Part shown: positions 13,886 to 27,419 of the stretch, in pieces | How positions within the stretch are numbered: the first letter of the stretch is position 1 | How the letters are laid out: every line of letters begins with the position of its first letter | Assembly (NCBI RefSeq): GCF_021155775.2 | Contig: NC_060235.2 | Span: forward strand, 28,188,607-28,252,606 | Origin: Neodiprion pinetum | Lineage: Eukaryota; Arthropoda; Insecta; Hymenoptera; Diprionidae | Length of the DNA stretch: 64,000 bases | Direction: 5' to 3' | Notes under the pieces: model-generated | Database searches by the model: none | The model's input: the letters and a program-made list of their open reading frames with translations, nothing else | Told to the model about the DNA's origin: nothing | Position numbers and translations under genes: made by a program

Positions 13886-16800
13886 TTCATTGTTACCGGA
13901 ATGTTTATCTGAAACAATGTTATGTGGTAGCTTTACTTTGGTTGTTGCAACACCTTACCTTATCATTATTCTAAACGTATTCGAGAGTAGAGAGCAGTAT
14001 TATTGATGATGCACGACGTTGCGCATATTAGGCGATATTTGAACAGGCTCTTATGTTGGCCTCACTTTAGCAATAAAAAATTTTTGAGCAATAAATTAAT
14101 TATTATAAATTGTAAATCATGAAAAACATTCAAATCGCTACAAATTAAATTCTCTATCGGTATGGTATCGGGTTTGTTGAATTTTTATGTCCTAGCACCT
14201 TTGCTCCAAGCAAATTATGTAATTAGATATCGTATTTTATCATTACTGTTATATATTATGTATATATACACATATACACACAGGTATGCGGAGGCATACA
14301 CATGTTCAGAATATATATATATCGTTAGTGTTTACTGTAAATATGTATGTAATTCGGTGTATTATAAACAGCTAAAGCAATTACCTAAATATATAAATAT
14401 ATATAGATCAAGTATAACTATACTGTCATTCTGGTATTAACTGTGCACTAATACTGCTTATGTTTGAACAAACCAATGTTACAGAATTATCATAATATTT
14501 GAGACTCAATTCTCTAGGTATCTTACAGACAATAGATGCCCGTGTAAATCAATTATTACAGTTGGAACGGCTTGGCAAATTGTTGTCAATAAATTTCATT
14601 TCTACACAAAAACAATAGTAATGATACCTACTATGGGAAGACCACTATGTGAACAGAAGGAAAGTGAATAAATTGTATTCAGTAAACATTCATTAAATTT
14701 TTCTTCTTATTGTAACTCCATATACCGTTTTAAATCAGTAACATCGAAGACGAGGGATTATTTTCTAATTTGGAATCACAAGTAAATAACGTCTCATCAC
14801 CGAAGTAATTGAGAAAGTGCCACATGTGATACAGTATTTTTTTTTGTTTTTTTAATCATAAATTGAATATATATAATTACTATTCATAAATACATCAACT
14901 ACACATAATGATGCCTTGAATTTTGAAATTGAATTTCTCAGAGCTCAGCATAGAGGTACCTGCTTCGTAGAACCAAAAATATTTTTAAAAATTTGTTTCT
15001 ACACTGTATAGATGTGCGAGCAGAATGTTATCATGAAGTACGTATTCAGATCTATATTCAAATTTAATTCATTGTGTAGTGATTGACTGTGTTTCACTGC
15101 ACTAGACTAATTTGTCTTAATGCATAATTATAATTTTGACAAATGTATATACTACGATTCATGGGCAGTGATGTAATAAGTTCAACTTTACAGCCGATGT
15201 TCAATTGAGGGAGTATAGGACTCTCAAGACTTGAATCTTCAACAATTTTCATGATGTCAATATGTTGTGATTCAGGACTTCAAAGAACAACACTTCGATT
15301 TAGATACAATCTAAGATTTGAAATCATTATACATCCAGCAGTCACCATTGTGCATTAATACGCTATCCGATAGAACCTAAAGCGATATCTGGAATCACTT
15401 GACAATCATAAATTCTGATCTACATGCTGGAGAAAAACTACTACAAACCGCAGCTACATTGCACCACTGGAATTGGTCTAAATTTATGTAGTCTTTTTTC
15501 CCTGATACGTAGCAACATTGTTTCAGAAAAAAGTTCCCATCAACTTCATACTTCGACTTTTTAATTATATTTTCTTCGTATAAGGAGCGGTTTTTATTCT
15601 TCAAGTAACTTTACCGCTCTTCTAGAGCATAAACTGTATTAAACTAGGCATACAGAATATTTATAAAATACAGTTTGCACTCAGCAAGTTCAACGATTAT
15701 AAAACTGCCACCTGAGATATACAATTGCATTTAACTTATAATTAGAACTGCGTATTACAGTAATAGAACACATGGCCATTGGCAAGATCTAATGTGACTG
15801 TAGGTAACTAATAATTGAGACTAAATTTTTGATTTCACATCATCAAAGACCCACCAATAATATTTAAACACAAAAGAAAAGCCTTATTAGTTATTCTACA
15901 ACTATAATGTCTCCTGTATGTACCTTGAAGAGATAGAATAGAAAACTGACACCAGAGACAAAGTACTGAAACTGAGCAGTTCAGGATTTCTAAATTATCT
16001 CAACCATGCGATCACAGCATAAACTATTTTAGTAAACCAATTTCGGAATGTAACTATTTTTAAAAATAAATGGTTGTATTTTTAAATCAGAGGTTTTATC
16101 GGCTTAACCTGTTAAGAAAAGTAGAAATACAGGAAACAAAGTGCATTAATTGTCGTAGTATATTGACTAAAAAGATAAATTTATAGAAATGATAATGAAA
16201 GACCAGATAAGAATAACGAATTTCCCTCGTACTTGTTAAGAGCCATTGGCTTGTCTAATGTTGTGAAAGTTAATATCGCTGTTACTGCCGATCCGTTCTT
16301 TGCACATGAATTATTATCATCCTGTTTATATTATGCTACCATGAAGTCAATGTTTTTGGAAAGTCGTTGTTTGTTTCAATAACAATGCTGTACAAGGTCC
16401 GTTCTAAAATATTTTTGATACATTATTTGAGATCAGTACACACATACGTATCTTCAAGTATTTAATCATGCTATTTTGTTTCTATTTTTCTTATTCTTAC
16501 TTCAAGTTCCAGTCAACCATAACAATTCACGGAAATGACTAACAATAAAATTTTCATACATATTAGCATTATTGAGCCTGCAAATCTAAGTACAAACAGA
16601 ATAGTAAAGCCCGTCGTAGTTTTCTCGTTAATACTTACAAACAACTACGGCATCGAAACCTACATAGTAGATAATGTCACAGAGAGAAAATTATACAATA
16701 TGTGCCTAACTAAATACCTATTTCAAATTTATATAATTTGTAAATAAAAATAATTAACGAATAGAAGAAAAAAATAAATATATCGAAATCCTTCTAAATA

Positions 16801-17459
16801 ACAAACTATTTTTCTATAACAAGCAAATACTGAGTCTTGGCATTATCGAACATACCATTACAGTGAGATTGTGCATGTTCAACCATGCCATAAAGGGACC
16901 GCCAACTTTTTATTGTCCTTCAAATATGAAAAGCTCCTAAAACATAACGGAGAATTCAATACAAGAAAAAACATAGATCTGTATCTGCTGATGCGTTAAA
17001 TTTACAAAGTATAAATTGTAAGCAAAAATATATAACCATATAATATACACTAATTCAATATGCATTATATAAGAGCAATGCAATTTGGAAACTATCTAAT
17101 TGTAAATGCTAAAATGAAAAAATGGTACTAGTTATAAATAACTTGATCGTAATCAATGACAGACCTATTTTCAATTCAAATTTTTAGAAAAATAATTTAC
17201 TTCAGAATAGCACAAAAGACCAAAAGGGTATATTTTTCACACTGACTTTGATAAATAATATTTCATTGTGGATAGGTAGATATACTCGAAGCTTTTCACG
17301 AAGTTTTACGAGTTGAGTGCTTCATCTTAAATCCATTGCATTATCAATGGCCATTTGTGCTATATCATTACTATACAAATACTTCTAGTCCTAAAATATG
17401 TAAGGACTTATTGTCGGCGTAACAACATGTATGTGAACAAATCACAGATAATTAACATT
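13886..17459. other. Tail-to-tail spacer between V-ATPase E and the glutamate carrier
   Basis: About 3.5 kb of AT-rich DNA with no recognisable gene on either strand. It includes a TA/CA-rich microsatellite zone at about 14240-14330 and probably the long 3' UTRs of both convergent genes. Open frames here are short and without recognisable protein features. Confidence 0.5.
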
Positions 17460-20400
17460 TTACTTCAAGCCCATCAGATATTCGGCTACACCAAGGTAGT
17501 ACACAGTTTGTGCAATACCAAATAGCGGTGCTATTACTATCATCCTGCAAGCACCTCCTTTAAAAAATGCTGTTGGACCTTCCTGCATCAATGTTTTTCT
17601 ATAAATACAATACAGCTATTAGTGTCAGCAATGATTCATCATCGTCATTCGGATCACCCAACATTTGGCTTCATCAATTTATAAAGGTACAAAACTGAAA
17701 TAAATATCATTCGAAACGAACTCACTTTATACAGTCCAAAACACCATTGTACGTTGGATCGCCAGGTGCTTTCTTAATGGCTTGTAGTCGTGTCTTTACA
17801 ACGTCAAATGGATTTACCGAAAGTGCAGCAACTGAACCTGCCACGCAACCCGAAAGGAATGAGCACCAGAATACAGCTGAAAAGACAAATCAGTATTACA
17901 CAGAGAACGGTATTGGGCATAGTTAGACTGAATTACAAATACAATTCCACACAAGAATGCATCAATTTTACTCAAATTTTATTATATTATTCTTGCTTTC
18001 AAATCTTGTATACTGAAAAATCATGTAATGTTACTTACAAGAGCCATCTTCGCGTTTAGGTCCTAGATTATTCAAACGAGCGAAAAGAGGAAAATATATT
18101 ACAGAAAAGGTAACATCTCTCAGGGCCGTTGCCCCTGTGCCTTGGTATAGACCAAGAATACCCCTCTGCTTAAACAGGTCTTTACTCAACGACCATGCCG
18201 ATATTTTTGGTGCTTCCTGTCCACCTTTAATGCAAAGAAAAAATTCCCAGATCTATAAAGCAATGATACTTTCAAATTATCATTACAGATGACGCAAAAA
18301 AATATGTAAACTTGCAAAACGCGATTTTTATACTCACTAGCCTTAGCCGCAGCAGCAACTCTGCCTGCGTCTTGCATTTGAATTTTCAGTAATTCCATGG
18401 GGGTTGTAACTATTATTTGACAAGCTCCAGCACCTCCTCCAGCCAGCATTTCTCGCTCCAACGGTAAAGGCAACCTATAATAATGTTATTCTGTTACGTT
18501 TTATTCAATTTTTCAAAAATGGATGCTCTTTTTGCTCTTTTATAGTTACTATAAAAATAGAACACTAATTTATAAACTTGGATTATAAGTATGATTTTTA
18601 AAAGATGTCTAAGCAAGAATTGACATATGACGTAGTTCATACAGTATAATATTGTGTTTCGAGATGTATCAAATCTTCTGATACCTAAAGTGCTACAAGT
18701 ACACAAGTCGGATTGAATTGAATTCAATTTTGAAGATTCGCAATGTCTGTCACTTGCATTAACAATGAGTAAACAGTGCCTGTGATTAAAATTAACTTCA
18801 TACCCAGGGCCGGGAGACAGTTGATGCCTAAATACATCGTTTACTGTCAATTTAATAGCTTTCTCTGGTGTGATCAAGAGAATGTTGACTCCCGATCCTT
18901 TGTACATACCAAAATAACCTTCAGCTCTGTATGTTTTCTTGAAGCAGTCAAACCTGCAAACGAAGAGAGCAATTTATTTGGTGTTAAAATAAGAATCATG
19001 GCGAAAATAAAGGCATCAGAACTTGCAGGCCAGTGACAGGCCATTACACATAGAATAATATGCAGTGAATTTCTTACATCGATTTGTACATTTTCTCGCC
19101 ATTGGGTCCAGCCACTTGATTCTGTAATCGTGTCTTGACCAAATCCAGTGGAAACACCACGGACACACCGATAATACCTGCGATACCGCCATTTACAATT
19201 TTTGGTACCAACCTGTAAGGATATTAAAATTTGTATCAGAAATCACTGTTCTACATTAATATTTCAACTCAATAAAAATTGTAACGCGGATGCACAATTC
19301 ACATAAGTATGGGTTGACTGTAAATCAAATCGAAAAGCCAGTGTAAATAGTTATAAAATATCTATTTTAAAAATTGAAAATTCATGTCAGTATGAAGCAA
19401 GAATAATTCTATTACTATATGTACCCGAAATTACATTTATATATATTTAATCTAATTATTAAATACTTATCAATGATCAATACAAGAATGACGTTTAAAC
19501 GAACTGAACAACTGTGGGCACGTGGTCAGCAAAGTTCATCGCTCTCGCATTCCTTACACATAATAATAAAGTATAAAAATAACGAAGACGATCCTACACT
19601 GCTCATAATACGATCTGATAACAATTCAAACCGTAATGAAATACGCTCCAACCCGCGATTACGTTACGTATTAATTATTTATACCCGATATTCGTGCAGT
19701 AGAGAATTTTGGCACCAGTAAAATGTGGTTCGGCCAACGTAAAATCTCCCGAGTGCAGCTGGTCTGAAAATAAACTTACATGACGTGAAAAATGTTGAAA
19801 AATCTTTTTTTATCTGAAATTCGACCAACGGATGACACAGTTTCGAAAGTTATGCATGCGAGAGAAGCGTAACATGATTAGGCCTCCTATTTTCTTATTT
19901 CATTTACAAAATCGTTTCTTTTCCAAGTTTAACATGGGGATAATTCAGATTATTTAAGTAATTTTAGTTATTTCAGATAATTCGGATCATTCATCCAATC
20001 TCGAAAAGGTATACTTGAAGAACAAATTATTTCATAAATGATATAAGAAAATAGAAAGTTTAATCATTTTAAAAAAGTTTGTGTTCCATTAAGGAAAGAA
20101 GTTACACCGTATTACGTATTTACTTTGAAAAAAAAAATTGCATGTAAGGATATTACTCTTACTACAAATAAGCCGTAAAAATCGTATTTTTCGCGATACT
20201 TTTCACCCGCTTCCAAAATAATTCATTTACTGGGAGTACTATCAAATAATGAAAAGTAAAAATAAAACCAACCGTTACAAAGTTGAACTCGTTCTTTTCT
20301 TTTTATGCAAATTGTATTATCAATTATACATGATACGCATTACGTAGTAAAAGCCAGTCCCTAACCTACCCCGAATATACACATGTATACACATATTTCA

Positions 20401-23256
20401 GTGACCGCCTATAAAATTGTTTACAGTGTTTCTATACATGCGTATAAGTATAAGTGTGTCATTGATAAAAATTTGATGTAACGTCATTGCAATAAAGCGT
20501 CAAATTTCATCCGTATAACTGTACTGTAATCGTATAATTCTTACTAGTTAAATATTTAACTTCACTATACAATTTATATACCTATATATATACATATATT
20601 ACCTATATATATATTATCGCAATAAATCTTGCGTCTATTATAAAACAATATATCGGCTAGTTTATATGCATTTTCGATCTTTCGTATAATAATCGTATGT
20701 AGGTACCCTCTGCAAGAGTTGCTTTCTCAGCTTTTGAAAACGATAAGAAACAGAGTTAAAAATAGCGTTGAAAAAATCAAACACGAAGTCCAGCTCACCT
20801 GATCTAGCGATACGTAGTTTCACGAGACAAATTTAACGTCGGTCGTAATGAATTTACAATTGAGTAAATTAGCTTTTATTAGAGAGTAAAGATAATAGGT
20901 AAGTTATACGTATGTGTATATGTGTATATATTTTTGTATGACGTGCTAAACGCGACCACAACACAGATTTTGATAAGAATCTCTTACAAGTGTCTTACGG
21001 CAGTCAATCAAAATCTAACTTTGATATACAAGTGAAAGGTTATACATATGATAGTCATCAATTTAGAATCACTTTTATGATGCTTTTGTATTACACGAGT
21101 AGATGAATACGATTTACAGTACTGCAGATTTTATTGAATCACATTCTTGAAATATTGCAATTGTTGAATTAGCATAATTTTTCGTCACTTCAAACATTTT
21201 CAATACAGATCGTTCTTATTCGTGCGACTTTTGACGTTTCTTCAATACTGTAATAGATGTAATCGATAAAAATACATAACTCATTGGCAAAGATCTATGA
21301 AGTACCACACAAAATGTAAAATACATAAAGACAGAAAAGAATCCTTACGCAAGTACATAATGATTAATGAAAGTATAAGTTCGGTTTACTTGCCTTACTT
21401 GATTCGCCAGTGGAACAGCCCTGAAAGAAAAATTCACCTCGTTAACAGAAGTATGATTTTATTTAAATTGATTTAAATTATTTTTATTTAAATTGATCAT
21501 TGGTTGAATTTCTTATGCAATACTCATCAGTCGTAAATTTGTGGCCTCGGATGTTCCAATCTTTTTTAAAAATTCTTCTGTGGCAGGATTCAGCTATAAA
21601 CGCAAGGCCATAACAACCGGTGTTGGCTGATTATTTTCCATCAAAACGTCGCCACTTACATGTGATTAACCGTGTGTTTTCTCATTACAAAATACTCATG
21701 TTATACCCGCATTATGTAATTTTCGATTACAGATGGGAACAAGCAAAAACCGCGTGGTATAGATACTTGCGTAATATATCATAATTGTGAGCACAGAATG
21801 TACACAAAATGAAGGATAAATAATTTAGGATCTAAAATATGACGGTGCGGTTTGAAAAAATAGAATATTATGAGGCCCGCTTTATTGTTCGGATAATAAT
21901 AAATACGTGTATATAATAAGACCGATGAGCGATTATATAATATTGCAGTACCCACTTACAATATTTCGCTAACAAACCATTTTTTATTTGTCCATTTAAT
22001 TTTCCCCGCGACATATGGCGCCGCTTAATATAAGTACATACGTGCTAATTCCGATTGACGCAGGACAAACAGAGAGGCCAAAAGTGCGATAAAACGTCAT
22101 AACTACTAATTCACCGTGTATATAAGTTTGACGCGTTTATAAGGTACACGTAAATACGTAATAACAAACGCTAGCATGCTAGGGAACAAATAATCTGACG
22201 ATTAAATACCAGAGGATGTAGGATTCGAGGAGAAGCGCGTTAACCCTTTGAGTCATAGTGGTTAGTATTCTTACCACCTATTTTATATCCATTTCTTGTA
22301 TATTTCGGGAACTTTTCAACATATTTCTTCACGGTTTTTTACTGTTTCTGATAGTATACCAATAGGTTTTCAATAGTCGAGAGTAATTATTGCGATGTAA
22401 TGTAAATTATCATTGTTATAAACAAATTGATTGAACAAAACCGTGAACATTGAAGGAATAATTCAATGCCGAGAAAGTTACCGCTCTACACATGTAAATT
22501 TTTTACATAAATTATAAGTTTTTGGGATCGCTGAAAAATCAATTTGAAATTTGATTTTGATAATTCAGTACAGCGAATCCAATCAGCGACTCCGAAAACC
22601 CCTGCAACGAGTTTTTTAATCATATTCGATCAAATTTGAAATTATCGTCTACCACATTGGATCCGCTATCTTGAATTGTTTAAATTTCATTTCAGATTTG
22701 TAATTAGTTACCCCGAAACCACCGCATGATGTTTCGAACGGATTTGATTAAATTTAAAAAATTTTGTCCACCATATTAGATCCGCCATCTCGATTTTTTT
22801 AAATCTGATTTCAGATTCGTAATCAGCAACCCCAAAAACCGTAGAATACTCTCTTGTTATAAAAGTTGGCTGAGCACAATAATGTGTGACTTCAAACGGT
22901 TAATCTGCATGGACAGCTCGAGATATTCGCACATATCTGCCCTGTAGCTGTTATTACCTCATTAATTGTCCATTCAATCAAAAAGAAATTGAAAATTAAA
23001 GCACTTAACTCGCGTCTGAGTGAACTTATGATGTTTTTTATATACATTTATATATGATATATAATATCAGACGTTCGACAGTAATTGCAGCAATTATCCG
23101 ATTACCATCATCGCGGATGCACAATTGATAAAGCAAGTATTTTTACTGTCTTATCTACATACGTATATTATCGATAAACAAAATCTATAAGTATAATCTA
23201 GTATATTGTACTCACAGTAATTCTTTCGGTTTTGACGAAGGTCCCATGGAAGCCAT
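17460..23256 (-). CDS. SLC25A22: Mitochondrial glutamate carrier (SLC25A22/SLC25A18 type)
   Basis: Mitochondrial carrier family protein expected to import L-glutamate with a proton across the inner membrane. Exons on the minus strand: 23256-23216 (start exon begins by 23281), 19212-19078, 18953-18804, 18474-18338, 18224-18039, 17876-17726 and 17598-17460; 939 nt, 312 aa. All three carrier repeats carry the signature: PLDLVKTRLQ (Pro35), PMELLKIQMQ (Pro134) and PFDVVKTRLQ (Pro239). The segment KIQMQDAGR and the DVTFSVIYFPLFARLN stretch are typical of the glutamate carrier subgroup rather than other SLC25 members. Start: ATG at 23256, with a second ATG three codons on. Exons 1 and 3 fit directly in frame; an optional 27-nt exon at 21394-21420 also fits, giving 321 aa. 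Substrate is inferred from family resemblance, not shown. Confidence 0.93.
21394..21420 (-). other. Candidate cassette microexon of the glutamate carrier
   Basis: A strong pyrimidine-rich acceptor (TTTTTCTTTCAG) precedes 27 nt that would insert nine codons (LAVPLANQV-like, then Arg) between exons 1 and 3 and keep the frame. The donor needed is GC (AAG|GCAAGT, a good GC-donor consensus). A GT donor five bases earlier (CAA|GTAAGG) would give 22 nt and shift the frame. Skipping the exon is also in frame. Use of this exon is inference. Confidence 0.4.
22540..22845. repeat. ~120-bp degenerate tandem repeat
   Basis: Two and a half diverged copies with a 120-bp period in the first intron of the carrier. 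Anchor points: CGAAAACC ending at 22600, CGAAACC ending at 22720 and CAAAAACC ending at 22840, each preceded by AATCAG/AATTAG plus two to four bases. Each unit also carries a GGATCCGC-ATCT-like stretch (about 22660 and 22779). Non-coding. Confidence 0.75.
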
Positions 23257-24835
23257 GGATGTAACGATCTGATTGACCCGACTGCAATAAAGACAAATAA
23301 TTGACTTGAGCGCAAATAAGGAAACGCTGCAAGTGTTACACGAGCTTATTGGATTACGGCGATGCTCCACTTATCACGTAATAGAATCATTCGAAACGGA
23401 GATGTTTGTTTCAAGAAAAAAACAAAAAAAACAAATAATCGAAATCAGTTTTTCACAAATCGCATCGTTATTTTTCTGAGAATGGAGTTAACGTCACGAT
23501 GCATTTGTTTTAGGAAAAATCTTACTTTTGGACTGTTTGAAATTCAGTATTCCGTAAACGAGGTGAAACATACCTTATATTTGCATTTTCCAATCTCGTA
23601 TACTATTAGTATATATACCGTATATGTATATATTAATTTCGTTGTTCTAAATATGAAAAATACGGAGATCTTTTAAAACATGTTTCGTTACGAACTTCAA
23701 CCTGACAAATCCGAGTGTTAGGCCTACTGACAATGAGGAAATATTCGTTAAGTGAAGCAAAGGAGGATTGTAAAGGGCGATTGACGCGGAGGAGTTTGAT
23801 AAGTTTGAAGATTCTTTTGGGAGTTATCGATCCAAGGTTTAAGGTTGGTGGTGGTTGACTCCACAGTTGACTCCGTGCCAAAGCGAGACCCGCCTGCTCC
23901 ACTTTACCTTTTCCTGAATCGCAAATAGGCCAATTGAAGCAAATTACATAATGTAGTTGGACGCTTACTCGATGTATTCGCGTATTATAAGGTCAGCGAA
24001 ACATTATATATCCGTTCTACAAAAATTGCGAACACCAGCTCACTTATCGAAGCGAAAAAAGTGGCTACGCAACATTATAAATATACCTATATTATGGTAA
24101 TCAGTGAAAATGGACAGAAAAATAAAACACGTATGATCTACGGCAGATTTCCGGACCCAACGTACTGTTAGTAACCTTGGCAGTGAATTAGAACGCCCAA
24201 CAGAGCCTTTTCTATAATTATCTTTGTCAAGATCAGTATACCGGTAGTCTAAAGAGATAGTACGGAAGTCAGCTCATGAGCCGGTGATAAACGCGACAAC
24301 AATCCGAGGCAAAAAGGAATTCCTCTCTTATGTATTCGCACTTCTGTACATTGTCCTACTGAACAACGTCCTTGGCAGGCCTGCTTTACCTATTAATAAA
24401 TATACCTGTGGGTATATAACCTGTGATCGGTTTCTTGATTTCTGTCATACGTTGTACGAAGTGAGAAGCGTTTGCTGGCAAAAGATTGTTATGCTCAAAT
24501 TTTTCCCTCGACTTCTTTAATAGTCACAAAAACCTTTCAATTCTAATCGATGATATAGGTGAGAGTTGACTTTCTTCATTCGTCGTAACGATACGTTATT
24601 GCTTATGTACAGATAAATTTACGTGCGAATTTACCAATTTCCAGCACGGATTATTAACCCTACAAATTCATGACTATTCGGCTTTTGTTAATCAAAAAAC
24701 GGGTTCTATGCTGACAAACAGACTTTCTCATAGGTGGTTTTCTTCTTTTTTTCATGAGGAAGAGAATGGTTTGCAAGAAATCTGATTTTATTTACATTCA
24801 GTTAATGAAAAACCCATTTGAAAAATGAAAACCGC

Positions 24836-25222
24836 GTAGCGATAAAGCTCAACAATCGGAAAAGAATAGAAACTGAACGATTAGCAGAATTATGAATCCC
24901 ATTTCTTTAAGTTTCCGAATTAAGCATGAGTTTTCCCAATGAGACACTTCGTTTTAATCTGTTTATTCGTTTCTATTCGATTTTATCTGTTCTTTCCTAT
25001 CCCGTCATATTCGCGACAATGCCGCCTCCAATAGCTTGTTCGTTTCAATTATTTATTTAGAATAAGGGATGGCAATTATCAATCAGATTCAATTCTTTCT
25101 ATCCGAATTAATTCTTTTCAAAGAATACGAAACATCCGTTTGGATAAAGAAATCGGAATAGATCGTATTGAAATTCTCAATCCGTTTCTATTCTTTTCCG
25201 ATTGTTGGGAGGCGCTGAGCGT
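24836..25222. mobile_element. Foldback / MITE-like element
   Basis: A perfect 24-bp inverted repeat at 24850-24873 and 25184-25207 (core CAATCGGAAAAGAATAG and its complement), with weaker complementarity extending outward over GCGTAGCGATAAAG / CTGAGCGTAG. The interior is AT-rich and has no coding capacity. It lies upstream of the carrier coding exons, probably in a 5' intron. The boundaries are approximate and no target-site duplication was confirmed. Confidence 0.5.
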
Positions 25223-26331
25223 AGTTCAAAGTTCGCGTGGGGAGCTTTCGGACCACAGTCATGAGTTGTAGGATTGATAATGCGATTTTGGATTGGCTCA
25301 TATAAATGTTTGAGTGAAAACTGTTTCTAAGATGATATATCATGTTTCATGATTTCAAGCTAACTATATTAAGACCGTCATATACGTGATTAAAATAATT
25401 GTGACCGATCATTTTCATTACCAATAATGATGAAAGCATACGTTCATCATTAGCAAAGGAGCGGGAAAAAATATTTTGTAGAGATTATATGGTTATGATA
25501 TAACAATGTTAAGGATATTCGGTGCATCTATTCTATCTAATTAATCTTACCAATCGAATACTAGAAACGTTGAAATAGTTTGAAGAGAGAATATTCAGTG
25601 GTGGTAGCGACATCACGCACGCGTGTATATTATTATCTCAAATATTGAGTCACTTTGCGCCTAATTTTTGTCACTTAAATATATGTTCGCTTGTTTTCAA
25701 TTTTTCGCTGCATGTGAATATGAGTAAACGTGTTTGTACATATGATAAGCCGAATCGAATTATATATGTATTTAATCGGCAGACAAGAATTAATTACAAA
25801 AGTAGAACAGTCAGATTTTGCAACTTATTTTCAGACACAAATTCGTTGATAGGTACGTTCGGTATTTTTTACAAAATTCCTTTCCAGGCTTTGAAATATC
25901 GAAGCTGTCAGATCCGCTGTTCTGTACGAGCAGGTCAATAATTACCCCCCATCATAGTACGTCACAATTGACCATCGTTGTAATCGCTATCCAAATTTTA
26001 TGAATACGATTAGAAGAATCATACATGCATATTTACGTGGCTGGGTAAGCCAACGAGTCAATGCAGGTCTATAATAATTTATAATGTATAGTGCATACAC
26101 ATATGTACACGTTAAAAATCGTTTTTACTCACACTTGTACGTAGTACACTGGTAAATCTACAGAGTTCCAAATATCTGTTTGTGGGATTCGAAATACTCA
26201 ATCCGGTGGTAAATGAGCCGTGGGGTGGCCTGCCGCACTGTATTAATTACCACAATTCCTCGTCTATTAATGACCAATTAAAATTGAAATTCGGTTCTTG
26301 AGGGCACACTGAATACACTTGACCACTCACT

Positions 26332-26540
26332 CGCCTCACCCGCGTGCACCGAGAAACCACGAGAAACTGTAGGAAAGTGTCGTGTCGCCGCGAACTGGCG
26401 ACGGACGTTCGGAGAAAAGGAGACGGACAACTCGGTTCCAGTAGCGAGACAAATTCGGAGCGCGGCTACGCACTGCCGGTATTACAGTGAGCAAAATATC
26501 GTCGTGAAAATTTGAAAATAATAACGCTCTTCGCATCTTT
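26332..26540 (-). promoter_or_regulatory. Probable non-coding first exon and promoter of the glutamate carrier
   Basis: A GC-richer island in AT-rich DNA. On the minus strand it ends in consensus donors (GCGA|GTGAGT at about 26331, and GCGG|GTGAGG just before it). Since the carrier start exon at 23281 begins right after a splice acceptor, an upstream non-coding exon is required, and this is the best candidate. It lies about 0.9 kb head-to-head from GCP6. Inference from composition and splice signals. Confidence 0.4.
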
Positions 26541-27415
26541 TTAGCGATTGAAAACCCCTTGATTGATCAACTGTCATTCTGAATTGGACAGTTTCAAATT
26601 TCGAACGCAATTCAAATTCTTTCGATCCTGACAAACTTTGATATCGTTCCAATTTTTCTACTCATCGTCGTTTCATCGTTGAATGATTGATGATTGGAAT
26701 CGGGTGCATGAAATCATTTTCCAGCTTTCGATACTTTTCAGCTATCCACTATTTTTCCGATGCTCACCTCTCTGATCAACTGACCAACAACTGACTTTTC
26801 AATCATTTCAAACTACACAATCCTTCTATAATCTACTCATACGAAGATCGTAACGCCATCAATTGGATAGCGCAGGAATTATACATCACATGTGCAGAGA
26901 GAAACCTACATGGTACTGTATGTACATAAGTATATAACCATATATCAATAGTTACCACTGATTATATATTTAGCAGGGCCCTACCTTTTCGACGTCACCG
27001 ACTATTTTAGCGCGTAAGTAGAAAAAGTTTCGTTTGAAGTCGTCGAAGCGGAAAATTAGGCAGCATAGTTCGGTGTTTTATTTATTTGTCATTCACCACC
27101 GCGGTATTTACAACTTGAGCTTTCGAAAAAATGTTGATATCCTACGTATCTTACATGACTTTAAATTCGCTTAGAGATAGGTGATAAAGATCAAAGTGTA
27201 CGAGAACAGTGTACGTTATTAATTATATGCTTCGAAGAGGTTACCCGTCAAGTTGAAATTGCGAGTTTCAATCCACCAGTGTCCAATCTTAATAAATATA
27301 AAAAAATACAACATTTTTGCCGTCTTGCTTGTCACATTTTTTTTATTATTTCTACGTCGTAATTCTGGTTCCTAATTGTCAATCTTGAAAAGATGTACGA
27401 CTCCAATACTAATTT
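26541..27415 (+). promoter_or_regulatory. Intergenic spacer with the GCP6 promoter and leader
   Basis: About 0.9 kb between the probable carrier promoter island and the GCP6 start; a shared bidirectional promoter region is possible. No TATA box is evident near the start. The last part carries a short upstream ORF (27393-27419), listed separately. No other gene seen. Confidence 0.35.
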
Positions 27416-27419
27416 ATGA
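27393..27419 (+). CDS. Upstream ORF overlapping the GCP6 start (ATGA)
   Basis: Eight codons plus TGA (M-Y-D-S-N-T-N-L). The stop overlaps the first GCP6 ATG in the tetranucleotide ATGA, an arrangement that permits termination-reinitiation. The uORF ATG has A at -3 (GAAAAGATG reads A at -3), while the overlapped GCP6 ATG has T at -3. Whether it lies in the mRNA depends on the unknown transcription start. Confidence 0.4.
   Translation: MYDSNTNL

Noticed and set aside
14162..14440. 92-codon plus-strand frame in the V-ATPase E 3' flank
   Set aside because: Made largely of TA/CA microsatellite translated as Tyr, Ile and Thr; no coding signature.
22264..22400. Possible small RNA gene in the carrier intron
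   Set aside because: No stable hairpin or box motifs could be recognised by eye.
23633..23902. 89-codon minus-strand frame beside the first carrier exon
   Set aside because: Could be an alternative 5' exon, but no acceptor/donor pair joins it in frame to exon 3 and no family resemblance was found.
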